DNA of 64,000 nt from Lottia gigantea (Eukaryota > Mollusca > Gastropoda > Lottiidae). Shown here one piece after another: positions 1-10,054 of the stretch. Positions within the stretch are counted from its first letter, which is position 1, and every line of letters starts with the position of its first letter. The stretch is taken from contig NW_008707778.1 in assembly GCF_000327385.1 (NCBI RefSeq), forward strand, positions 399,906 through 463,905, written 5' to 3'. The position numbers were made by a program, and so were the translations under genes. The notes under the pieces were generated by a model. That model saw only the letters and a list, made by a program, of their open reading frames with translations. It ran no database searches and was not told where the DNA came from.

Positions 1-108
1 AACATGTCAGTGACATCATGTAAGCCTAATTTTATATCAGTTATGTCATGTCAGTAACATCGTGTAACCCTCATTCTATATCTATTATGACATGTCAGTG
101 ACATCAAA
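1..108. repeat. 44-bp satellite array, left part
   Basis: Head-to-tail copies of a roughly 44-bp unit built around catgtcagtgacatcgtgta and a run ending in tctattatga. Each unit contains the palindrome TGACATGTCA or a close variant. The same array resumes at 678, so this is the left shoulder of an array interrupted by a different tandem repeat. The window edge cuts it. Confidence 0.9.
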
Positions 109-677
109 AGCTATCAGAGACTAGGTAATAGACAGCAAGTTTCAAATAGCTGACTACTATCAACAATAGCTATCAGAGACTAGGTAATAGACAGCAAGTT
201 TCAAATAGCTGACTACTATCAACAAAAGCTATCAGAGACTAGGTAATAGACAGCAAGTATCAAATAGCTGACAACTATCAACAATAGCTATCAGAGACTA
301 GGTAATAGACAGCAAGTTTCAAATAGCTGACTACTATCAACAATAGCTATCAGAGACTAGGTAATAGACAGCAAGTATCAAATAGCTGACAACTATCAAC
401 AATAGCTATCAGAGACTAGGTAATAGACAGCAAGTTTCAAATAGCTGACAACTATCAACAATAGCTATCAGAGACTAGGTAATAGACAGCAAGTATCAAA
501 TAGCTGACAACTATCAACAATAGCTATCAGAGACTAGGTAATAGACATCAAGTATCAAATAGCTGACAACTATCAACAATAGCTATCAGAGACTAGGTAA
601 TAGACAGCAAGTTTCAAATAGCTGACAACTATCAACAATAGCTATCAGAGACTAGGTAATAGACAGCAAGTATCAAA
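109..677. repeat. 59-bp satellite array nested inside the 44-bp array
   Basis: Nearly ten head-to-tail copies of a 59-bp unit (period measured from agctatcaga at 109 and 168). Copies differ at only a few sites, for example gtttcaaat versus gtatcaaat, and ctactatc versus caactatc. It is flanked on both sides by the unrelated 44-bp array. High similarity between copies suggests recent amplification or homogenisation. Confidence 0.95.
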
Positions 678-1425
678 TAATGTCAGTGACATCATGTAAC
701 CCTCATTATATATCTATTATGACATGTCAGTGACATCGTGTAACCCTCATTGTATATCTATTATAACATGTCAGTGACATGGTGTAACCCTCATTATATA
801 TCTATTATGACATGTCAGTAACATCGTGTAACCCTCATTTTATACCTCTATAACATGTCAGTGACATCGTGTAACCCTCATTCTAAATCTATTATGACTT
901 GTCAGTGACATCGTGTAACCCTCATTATATATCTATTATGACATGTCAGTGACATTGTGTAACCCTCATTATATATCTATTATGACATGTCAGTGACATC
1001 GTGTAATCCTCACTTTATACCTTTTATGTCAGTGGCATCATGCTATCCCCACTTTGCACCTATTATGATATGTCATTTGCATTATGCCATCCTTACTTTA
1101 TACCCATTATGACATGTCAGTGATGTCATGCAACCTTCACTCTATATCTATTATGACATGTCAGTGATGTCATGCAACCTTCACTCTATATCTATTATGA
1201 CATGTCAGTGATGTCATGCAACCCTCAATCTACGCCTATCATGTCAAGTCTTTATCTTCATGCCACCCTCACTTTATACCTATTATGACTGTCAATGACA
1301 TTGTGTAACCCTCGCTTTATACCTATTACAACATGTCAGTGAAGTCATGCCATGCTCACTATATCTATATGACATGCCGGTGACGTCATGCCACCCTCAC
1401 TCTATATCTATTATGACATTGTTTA
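678..1425. repeat. 44-bp satellite array, right part
   Basis: About 17 copies of the 44-bp unit seen at 1-108. They are progressively more diverged towards the right end, with small insertions and deletions after about 1020, as is usual at the decaying edge of a satellite. No gene is visible in it. Confidence 0.9.
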
Positions 1426-1887
1426 CTATCAGTGACTATATTAATCCAGTGAGTAGGTGTATAGTAGTAATATACATTTATTCAGCCAAGGCCAGCTAGT
1501 ACTTCTGCTATAGTAGTACATTTTTAAGTTGGAGTATGAAAGTAGAGTTAAAAGTAAATGTTATAGAGATTAGGATGATTGAAAAGAAGCCAGTTACTAT
1601 TGTTATTCAACATTTAACAGAAGGCACTGACACAGAGTTAAAGTAATATGTTTGTTTTTAAGAAGAATTTAGAAACATTTAAAAGCATTCAAGAAATACT
1701 ATATAGAATCTGTAAAGTGGGAGTATGTACTGTTTTGATTTCGAAGTTGTGGAAAAAGTTAAAAATAAATCAGAAACAAGAATTACTCCCTTTGGATTGG
1801 AAGACAGGGTTTAAGTCATATTTTAAGGCGGAGAACACACTTCACCTTTAAAGACCATCAAGCCATCACTGACGTATATGAAAAGAA
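1426..1887. other. Unassigned AT-rich spacer
   Basis: No splice-framed coding sequence, RNA gene or recognisable mobile element. A 67-codon open frame at 1648-1851 has no family resemblance that I can see and is treated as chance. Confidence 0.5.
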
Positions 1888-2195
1888 ATGATTGTAGAAG
1901 AAAGGGCTCATTGGTCTGGAAGAATCTAAATACCAGAAACATAGAATAAAATGTCTAGCCTATAAACTAATCAGTGTGTAAACCAGGATGTAAGATTGTA
2001 GAAGAAAGAGCTCATTGGACAGGAGAAATCTAATACCAGAAACATAGAATAAAAAGTTTGGCCTATAAACAAGTCAGTGTGTATTCCAGGATGTAAAAAA
2101 GAGAGCTCACTGGACAGAAGGAATCTAAAAACAAGAAACATAGAATAAAAATTCTAGCCTATAAACAAGTCAGTGTGTATACCAGGATGTAGAAA
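1888..2195. repeat. About 100-bp tandem repeat, three diverged copies
   Basis: Three successive copies share the blocks gtagaagaaagagctcattg, accagaaacatagaataaaa, tagcctataaacaagtcagt and accaggatgta. They start near 1890, 1992 and 2096. Copies differ at roughly one site in ten, so the array is old compared with the 59-bp satellite. Confidence 0.8.
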
Positions 2196-4804
2196 GTATT
2201 GATCGGTTCGTTGGTCTAACTTCAGTCATAACATGAAGGTATCGGTGACTGACTAGTATTGTAGGCGGGACCATACATAGGTTATTAACTCTCTTGGTAT
2301 AATTAACCAAGTTTCCACAAGATATCGGTGAGCTCACTCAGTCTAGATGTCTCTTGATTTAAGAGCTTGCACTGAAACTCATAGACTTAAAGGGGCAGTC
2401 TGCATCTTTTTTAATATTTAAACATTGTAAATTTTACACGAAAATTTTACTAAAATATCATTGTTTTGACTTGATCAACCTGAATTTGTTTTAAAAGGGT
2501 TAATTAAAAATGAAGTGTGTTAATTGTTAATTATACTTTTAAAGGGCAGTTTGTAAAATTTCATCATTAAAAACCTCACATGTTATGTTTTACATGTTAA
2601 GATTTCTCAAATATTCTATTTACTTCTGTATTTATTTGATCAACCTGAATTTTTTTTCAAAAAGAAGTGTTTAAATTTTTTTTAAATTATTCTTGAAGCA
2701 AAGTTCGTTAGTCATTTATGTACATCTGAAACACTTTCATTGCGCCAATTTTAAGTCCTGTTATGGGCAATTGTCTCTACTGTTGTAAAGAAATGTCCTC
2801 AATTGCTCACATCATAGCAAGCCATTGTTAGAGTTTCTAGCATAAAAGTGTATGAAATAGTAGGATGTAAACCTTTAATTTATTTTGTATAAAATATGGA
2901 TTCATTAATTTAATTAAAATAAAGCCTTTCACTTCCTCAATTGAAATGAAATGAAATGAATCTTAACAGAATTTGAATTGCTCCATTGAATTGAGGAAGT
3001 TGTTATATAATGAATTAGAATTTGTTATGGTTAGCTTCAGTATCTTAATTATTGTGGAGTCTGTTGCTTCATCAAGAACACTAGTCCTGATGTCACTCCA
3101 AGACTATTTCCACTGATGACAACTATGGGTGTAGCACATACCATGAAATTGAGTTACTTAAAGATATTGTAAAGTTGTTTTCTGAACTTTTTGTGTGTAT
3201 CAGGAACACTGATAGCATGAATATGCAACATTCTAATTTTCAGTGGGTCTTGCAATTAACTTACATATATGAAGTCACTATCACAAAAGTTGCTAATAAT
3301 TATCAGCAGCAATTGTGATAGTGACATCATGTATAGTTTAGCATTTTATTGGATAGGCTTACCATCCGTTTGTCTCATAAACAGGAATTGAAAGGATTAT
3401 GTGAATTTCATATGTGGTTAAATATAAGTCATTAGAACGACACTGAGGTAGAAAACTTGTTAGATGACTATTGAGATAAAAGCATCAGAAAACAAATAAA
3501 AACAAAGTTGTAATCAAGTGAATTAGTTTGATCTGATAGGAATGTATAGATTAGAATTTAAATGTAGTTTGAATTATATGACTGAATTGTCAGTTAAACA
3601 GCTGTTAGTTATTGATTGTGCACTAGTTTTATAGACCTATCATCTGTTTTAGAAGGTCAGGGTCAAGGTCAATTATTATCCATGCTATTTTATCATAAAT
3701 TCATGCTTTCATTTTCAAATTAAAAAAAAAAATGGAAATGGTTCTTCAATACCAAATTAAAGCCAAAGGGATACAGTTGCCTAAATATTGGTTTAACTTG
3801 AAAAGATTTCATTTACCAATTTCACCGAAATCACTGAAAAAATAGCTTATGAAATGTCCCATCATTATCACCATATATTCAGAAAATGGGGCAAAAAATC
3901 ATTATTTGACAGTTTATTTAAGCATATGGATAATCCAGGTTACATGATTTTGAGTTTTGTGAATGGGGGAAACAGTTTTGAATCATTAATTATTTGACAA
4001 CTCTAAAGACATTTGGAGTTAATAAGATTTTATTGTATTTTTTGTCCCCTGTTTGATGTAGATATGTACCTTATCTTGGTATTTATACATTGTTAAGAGG
4101 TTTTCTAGAATGAAAACATCGATTTGCACCATTGAAATTTGCGTTCAAACCTCTGTGGTTCTAGTTCTTGCAATTCCATTAAAACTAAGCGTTTTATGAT
4201 GTCCCTTTTGTGATGATGTGATGCCCCTGTTTCATGGAAAAGTAATTATACATCCAAACCATTTGGTATGACTAAACATAAAAGTCAATATGTACCATAT
4301 TTCACAATAAAATCTATATTTCAGAATGGTCTAAGAATGATGAATAAAGAGAAATCTGTCGTACTGGTTAAGAAAAATGGTCAAAATTTGTTAATGTCTA
4401 GTTAAATTGTAAGTTCATATATCATCTATGTCATTGAACCCTTCACATTTGGCTTATGCCACTTTCCTTCCAAACTATACCTTATTGTGTACTGTATTTC
4501 TTAAAAACTCTTAGCAGTTGGAAATCAAATAGTAGGCTAATACTGCTTTTCTTGCACTACATGATGAAAATTCAATTTCAATTATTTAGATATTATTGAT
4601 ATACAGTAGAAAAAATGGAAGAGGTAAATTTGTTTAATGCTGTCATCACTTAGAAATATAACCAAAGGTTGATTCTAATAACTGTTGTTACCACGGAAAC
4701 TTTAAAGCTTTTCACAGTTTGGAGATCAAAACGCTAAAATGGAACTAAGAAATTATTAATTCATTTCGAAATAGTAGTCAATTATCATGTATCTGTTTTT
4801 TTAG
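2196..4804. other. Non-coding stretch upstream of the zinc-finger exon
   Basis: AT-rich DNA with no convincing coding exon. It is probably the upstream intron or 5' flank of the zinc-finger gene, because the coding exon is preceded by an acceptor-like pyrimidine run ending in AG at about 4804. It contains partial copies of the palindromic dispersed repeat described at 46902 (near 3186-3345 and 4090-4260). I see no promoter element I would defend. Confidence 0.5.
3186..3345. mobile_element. Palindromic MITE-like repeat, family 1, partial
   Basis: Starts with gtgtatcaggaacactgata, the left-arm signature shared with copies at 28725 and 46902. Its centre folds: gtcactatcacaaaagttgc faces gcaattgtgatagtgac across a short loop. 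The right arm is diverged. No coding capacity, consistent with a non-autonomous DNA element. Confidence 0.55.
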
Positions 4805-4817
4805 GTTGTAAATAACA

Positions 4818-4883
4818 ATGGTTTGGTTCCATCAAGACACAGTTCTCTTTATTTCGAATTTCTTCCTTGGACCCACAACATAA
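4818..4883 (+). promoter_or_regulatory. Upstream ORF in the zinc-finger gene leader
   Basis: An ATG at 4818 opens a 21-codon frame that ends in TAA at 4881-4883, one base before the proposed main ATG at 4885. It lies in a different frame from the main ORF. An acceptor-like AG at about 4804 would place it in the leader of the spliced mRNA. A stop this close to the main ATG would favour termination and reinitiation and could lower basal translation. This is inference from position; the uORF itself is plainly there. Confidence 0.5.
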
Positions 4884-4884
4884 A

Positions 4885-7164
4885 ATGATGGGACATCAAA
4901 GTCCCAGCTCTCTGGAGCAACAGACAACTACACAGCAGTTCCACAGCACGGAAAGTCAAGACCAGATATTCAGAGTAGAAAGTGTTTCAGAAAGCAGTAA
5001 TCAGCCTCCAAAGGAACAGTTTTCGCACTTAGAACATCAGTCTCAAAATCCAACATTTTTGATTCAACCTGTTGGAGCTCAACCAAAACCCCTGAATCAA
5101 GATTCTGTGGAGACAGAATCATTTGGAAGCAAGCGTCGGGATATGATAGCTCCACGACTCCAGCATCCTACATTTAGTGATATTCGTGGACCAGGATTGT
5201 CGGATATGAAAAGTAAAATGAGGTCGGAATCCTTGCCAGAGCCACTGGCAATTAAACGTGAGAAATCTCTACTGTGGACCCGTGAAAGTGAAGAGAGTTA
5301 CTTTGCCGATAAGTTTTCTGACACATCATCCAGTAACGTAGAGGGCAGTAGTAGCAGTCGAGAAATGTCACCCTTTACAGGGTTTGAGGAATGCACCCAA
5401 TCTCCTAGTCTGGAACTTTTAGTACCCCCTCGACAACAGTCTTCTGGAAATTCAGACAGTGACGAAAAGGAGGTGAAAATAAAATCAGAACAGTTTGAAG
5501 CACCTGAGGAGGAGAGGCCCTCTCATCATGCTGCAAAATTCAAAAAGAGACTTCATGAGCGATATGTGTCTGACATGCAGCAAGATTTCCCAACATCTGG
5601 ACAATCCTTAGAGACTTTTCCAATGCAATGTCCTACATCGCCTGCTCCCTATCCTAGATCACCACCATATGTTCGTGATTCATCTTCAGAAACAGAGTTT
5701 GCCAACATTCGTCGACAGCCAAGTGACTCTCGTTCGGACACCCCTGATGATGTGTTCATGGAGCCTTCACCACCATCCATGGGAATCAAAAGATCGAAGC
5801 CACCTTGCCTTCAGCAGAATGAACCTTTGGATCTCAGTACTAGTCTAATCCCTGGATTACCGCCTGCTCCTCAGGTTCAGGAACAAGAGTTAAGTCCCTC
5901 AGCAACGAAGCAATTTTCTCCTATGACGTATAGGTCCCCACATCGAATTCCTTACTCTCCTCATGGAATCCTTTCCCCACAATCACCTTTATGTTCAGTT
6001 CCTGAGGGCGGCAGGATTTTTACCTTCAGCATGCCCAGTCCGTATGAAGGACCACATTCAGATTCTGATCTCCTGTCCCCCAGTCCAATGTCTCCAAGAT
6101 TTTTCACTTTTCCGCCTCAGAGTAACATTTTGACCCCGATGTCAGAGGTCAATCGGCTAGCTGTCTCACCACGTGCTCTATATCCGACCAGTCCACTACA
6201 ATATTCACAATTTCGTGCCAAACATTTGGGACAGAGAATCAAGGAGGAACCAAAGTCAGGGATGTTTGAAAAGCGTTCTTTATCAGAGTCAGATGTGACC
6301 CATTTCTGTCCTGTGTGTGGACAAGTGTTTCCTTCGTTCGATAATCTGGCTAAACATATGGCTAAACATTTGCCCACAGAAACAATCCGGTCAGCTGATA
6401 ATAATAAAATACATTATTGTAAAGTCTGTAATCGGTCGTTTTCACGAAGTGACATGCTGACCAGACACATGCGTCTTCACACTGGATTAAAGCCTTATGA
6501 ATGTGGAGATTGTGGTCAGGTATTCAGTCGCAGTGATCATCTAAACACTCATAAACGAACTCATACAGGAGAGAAACCTTACCGGTGCCCACAATGTCCG
6601 TATGCTGCATGCCGTCGCGACATGATAACACGTCATATGCGGACGCACAACAAGCGCTCAACAAGGCGTGGACGATTCTTGGCTGTGCCTGATACTGAAG
6701 CTGAGATACGAAAAAGTTCAATTTCGAGTACGGACACAACAGATTCTCAACATTCTACAAGAACTTGTTCGGCTTCAAGCATGGATAGCATAGACTCGGA
6801 ATCTGGACATTCTAAACTTAGTCGTAAAGACGTTGTGAATATAGTAGAACCCATGGCGTCTCAAACTCCTTGGGTTTATCGAGGTGAACACAGTGAAATG
6901 GGAGATGTACATGAAATGCAGTCGCATAATTTACCCAGTGAAAGACCTTTTGATCCTTTTATGGGATACAGGAAATCTAGGAACTGGTCAACAACGAGCT
7001 ACGAAAGTGTCGAGTCAGAAGATCACTCTCAACGAGATGCGTTCGTAGATGATGCCTTTACAGATTTATCAGAGCCAGTGACTGGAAGTCGTCCTCTTAC
7101 TCCAGCCATTGATGCCGAGAGTTTGAAAAAATGTACCATTAGTTCTGACAATCCTACAAATTAA
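4885..7164 (+). CDS. C2H2 zinc-finger transcription factor, klumpfuss-like
   Basis: A 759-residue intronless coding region for a probable nuclear DNA-binding repressor. Residues 1-470 are low-complexity, Ser/Pro/Glu-rich and probably disordered, with SP-type phosphosites. PLDLS at 314-318 is a textbook CtBP-binding motif. Four C2H2 fingers begin at Cys 475, 512, 540 and 568. The last three are packed with TGxKPY linkers, contain RSDMLTRH, RSDHLNTH and RRDMITRH recognition helices, and end near 588. The finger block resembles Drosophila klumpfuss (WT1/EGR-related); that assignment is from memory. A Ser-rich acidic tail follows. The frame is open upstream to 4816 without an ATG, so Met 4885 or 4888 is the likely start; 4888 has A at -3 and G at +4. 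An acceptor-like AG at about 4804 implies at least one upstream non-coding exon. Confidence 0.9.
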   Translation: MMGHQSPSSLEQQTTTQQFHSTESQDQIFRVESVSESSNQPPKEQFSHLEHQSQNPTFLIQPVGAQPKPLNQDSVETESFGSKRRDMIAPRLQHPTFSDIRGPGLSDMKSKMRSESLPEPLAIKREKSLLWTRESEESYFADKFSDTSSSNVEGSSSSREMSPFTGFEECTQSPSLELLVPPRQQSSGNSDSDEKEVKIKSEQFEAPEEERPSHHAAKFKKRLHERYVSDMQQDFPTSGQSLETFPMQCPTSPAPYPRSPPYVRDSSSETEFANIRRQPSDSRSDTPDDVFMEPSPPSMGIKRSKPPCLQQNEPLDLSTSLIPGLPPAPQVQEQELSPSATKQFSPMTYRSPHRIPYSPHGILSPQSPLCSVPEGGRIFTFSMPSPYEGPHSDSDLLSPSPMSPRFFTFPPQSNILTPMSEVNRLAVSPRALYPTSPLQYSQFRAKHLGQRIKEEPKSGMFEKRSLSESDVTHFCPVCGQVFPSFDNLAKHMAKHLPTETIRSADNNKIHYCKVCNRSFSRSDMLTRHMRLHTGLKPYECGDCGQVFSRSDHLNTHKRTHTGEKPYRCPQCPYAACRRDMITRHMRTHNKRSTRRGRFLAVPDTEAEIRKSSISSTDTTDSQHSTRTCSASSMDSIDSESGHSKLSRKDVVNIVEPMASQTPWVYRGEHSEMGDVHEMQSHNLPSERPFDPFMGYRKSRNWSTTSYESVESEDHSQRDAFVDDAFTDLSEPVTGSRPLTPAIDAESLKKCTISSDNPTN

Positions 7165-8740
7165 TGTAACTTTAGCTAGATATATTTGAATTTTCAAGTT
7201 TTTAGAAATTAGCTTATTCATTCCAGTTTTGATGTGTTTCATAAAATTCTTAACTCTGTGATACTGATTTTATTGTCAAATTGTTTTTAAAACTGAAAAA
7301 AAACATCATACACATTTTAAATGAAATTATTTTTGCCTGTAACTTTTTTACTTTATGGGTCCAAATTCAAGACTGTATTCAAGGCAATTTGGTATTTAGG
7401 TCTCTAAAAGGTTTAGTTTTTTAAAAGTTTAAAAAAAAAATCATGTATTATTTTTGCACTGTTTTTGACCAAGTATCCAAGGTCCATTTTAATCAAGTTC
7501 TGCAAATTTGTTCATCAATTTGACTTCATTTTATACCTAATGGTATAAGTTTGTTTTTTATTCCATAATTTAGTGCTGCAAAAGTTCTATTCATATTTCA
7601 CAACAACTAAAATTCAGGTGATTTTAACGTCCAGATTTCTTATTAGATAATCACATAATAGCAACCAATCAGATAACTTTAATGTCTGGAATTATGATTT
7701 TTAAAAGGAATACTACCTCTAAGAATGGACATCAAATTTGGATTCTGGAATTAGGAAATTACTTTAAGAATTTAGTTGTTGTGTAATATGGCCCTGAACT
7801 TGTGATTATAATTATAAAATACATCATAATGTTTTGTTTGTATATATATATTTACTATGTGTGGAATATTTTGTTCTAGTGAAAACTTTAGTCATTTTTT
7901 AGTTTTGATGGTTTCTTGCCTCTAAATACTTTTCTTGGACAACAAAGAATTTTTCGGACATAATAATTTAGTGCTAGGTATTTCCAATCATGCCACATTT
8001 TGATAATAATATTGTGATAAAAAGGATATAATACAAGTATTGTTTCTATTTAATTGTAAATGAACCAATATCAGAAAGCTGAAATTGATCTCTTTCAGCT
8101 GTTAAATCAATTATTTTAATAACTGTATCACTTTTGGTTGTGAAGATCAGTATTTCGAGGCTCAGAATAATAAATCCAAACCATCAAGATGATTGTTATT
8201 ATTCCAACTTATTATTTGGAATTGGGTCGTTTTGAGTGTGTCTCTGGAATAATTTGAATCTTAAATATGTTTAAAAAGGCTGCTTGCTTTGAGATAAATC
8301 TGAATCGTAAGGTGAATGTTATAAGAAACAGGGGCTTGGATTTAATTCTCAAAAACTACATATGTGAGCCCTGCGGTCATCTCCAGGAAGTCAAGATGTT
8401 AAAGAATACAATATTCTGATTGGCTTAATTCTCAATTTCTCTATTCAAAAACTATTCTGATTGGCTAAAATTAATGAAATCAAAATAAATTTTTATTAAC
8501 TAATCTGATGAAGTTTACAAAGATTGCCCCCGAATATGACTAGATGAAAGAATTTGTCTTAAGCCAATGTTTTCGAGATGCAGTCAAGCAGACTTATATA
8601 TTGGTACCAGTATTGTAAAGACAAATGTTTTTATTATTTGTTAAAAAAGGGAGGGGTAGTTGATTTTCCCACCTCTCTCAATATATAAATATATATATAT
8701 ATCATGTGTTATTTGTTATTCTATATTTAATATGTTGGAA
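7165..8740 (+). other. Probable 3' UTR of the zinc-finger gene
   Basis: About 1.6 kb of AT-rich sequence lies between the TAA at 7162-7164 and the first well-placed AATAAA at 8741. It contains many ATTTA and poly-T tracts and no coding exon. Length and composition fit a long regulated 3' UTR of a developmental transcription factor. The extent is inferred. Confidence 0.45.
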
Positions 8741-8746
8741 AATAAA
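8741..8746 (+). promoter_or_regulatory. Polyadenylation signal AATAAA
   Basis: AATAAA followed within 10-25 bases by a GT/T-rich tract (gtgctctttatcttttct). It is the best candidate end of the zinc-finger transcript. Another AATAAA near 9272 is a weaker alternative. Confidence 0.45.
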
Positions 8747-8822
8747 AGTGCTCTTTATCTTTTCTCTAAGAGTAAGGGTCTGCATAAAATCTTTTGATCA
8801 AAATTTGTGGTATTTGGAAAGG

Positions 8823-9070
8823 CATCTTCACCGTGTCAAGCTTTTATGACTGCAATTGACAGCTTTTTTGTGCAGCCAAGCATAGCCTCGACAGAAAGAC
8901 TGTAAAATTATTGCTACTTGTTTACAGACTTTCTATTGTGGGCTCTGATTCAGTGGTGTACAATCCAATCAAATTGCTTCATTTACAAACTTCTGTGATA
9001 CAAGAATACTATAGTGACTGTTGCAGTTAAGGTATCGTAAAGTTAGTAATAGCTTGACAAAGTGAAGATG
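8823..9070. mobile_element. Palindromic MITE-like repeat, family 2, full length
   Basis: The left end catcttcaccgtgtcaagc is answered in inverse orientation by gcttgacaaagtgaagatg at the right end. The inner arms carry ctgcaattgaca-like and tgttgcagttaaggtat blocks. Related copies or halves lie at 31725, 40342, 50915, 51625 and 56817. No open frame, so a non-autonomous DNA element is likely. Confidence 0.7.
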
Positions 9071-9477
9071 ATGGAAAAGGTGAATATTTGACACACATCC
9101 ATGTACAATTCTATTTCATTTTTAGGTAGAATAAATAGTAACTGAAACTTGTGTGTAATTGTGGTATTCAGATTTAAACTATTTTGAAATGAAATGGACA
9201 GCTCATGTTTATGTTTGAAACACGGCTAGGTGTGAAAAATACCTACAGTGCTTAATTACCACAAATTTTGATTATAAATAAAGATATTGTCCCAATTATC
9301 TTTGTGAAATTATTAGTATGTTTTGATGTGATCAAATATAATTTGGTAATTAAGTAAGAAACAAAATCTATTAATTATGTTGAAGCTTCCATGTCAGTCC
9401 AAATTATATATCTAAAAACAAAATGAGTTGACATGAACAGTTCTGTAAATTGTCTTATATTTGTTATACCAACTGAA

Positions 9478-9525
9478 AGAGCTCAATCTCAGCTCCCTTG
9501 ATACAGATTGCTGAGATTGAGCTCT
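9478..9525. repeat. Perfect 16-bp inverted repeat
   Basis: AGAGCTCAATCTCAGC at 9478-9493 and its exact reverse complement at 9510-9525, separated by a 16-nt loop. Outer bases (ctga / tcag) extend the stem imperfectly. It lies downstream of the zinc-finger gene and is not followed by a coding region. Confidence 0.8.
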
Positions 9526-9980
9526 ATCAGATAAATCCTGACTTGTTTTTAAGTTGATCTAAAATATTAAATATCAAGATCACTAAAATGAAACTTTGTA
9601 ATTTTTTGGCTCTGAAAAAAAAAAAAAAAAAAAAAACATTTTTTAAATATTATTTTGTTAAGAAAATGGTTACAATAATTAAAATAAAGCTTGTCAGGTT
9701 TTGTTTGAAGTTTGCTCACAGCAATGTTATAGTAATCTCACTTTCCCAATTTGTGCTATTTTTTCAAGAGAGTCTATTTGACAAAGTTCCCGGTGACTCA
9801 ATTAAACTTCCAGAAAATTGTTTTATAAATAAAATATATTTTAATTTTTTAAGTTAAGATTTAAGTAGCTGTATGGGTAATTTTACTGGCTTAAAAAATT
9901 GAAAAAAGATGAAAAAAGAATTTATGAATCTATTGGATTTATACGGAAGCGTATTAAGGCCATTCATTTTTTTTTTTTTT

Positions 9981-10054
9981 GAATTTTCAAGTTAGTATGT
10001 TGAATTTTCAAGTTAGTATGTTGAATTTTCAAGTTAGTATGTAAAATTTTCAAG
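9981..10054. repeat. 21-bp tandem repeat, about 3.5 copies
   Basis: gaattttcaagttagtatgt repeats with a period of 21 bp from 9981, 10002 and 10023, followed by a diverged fourth unit. It sits after a poly-T run. Confidence 0.85.

Noticed and set aside
109-677. CRISPR-like array
   Set aside because: Units are contiguous with no unique spacers, and the surrounding genes are animal genes with introns.
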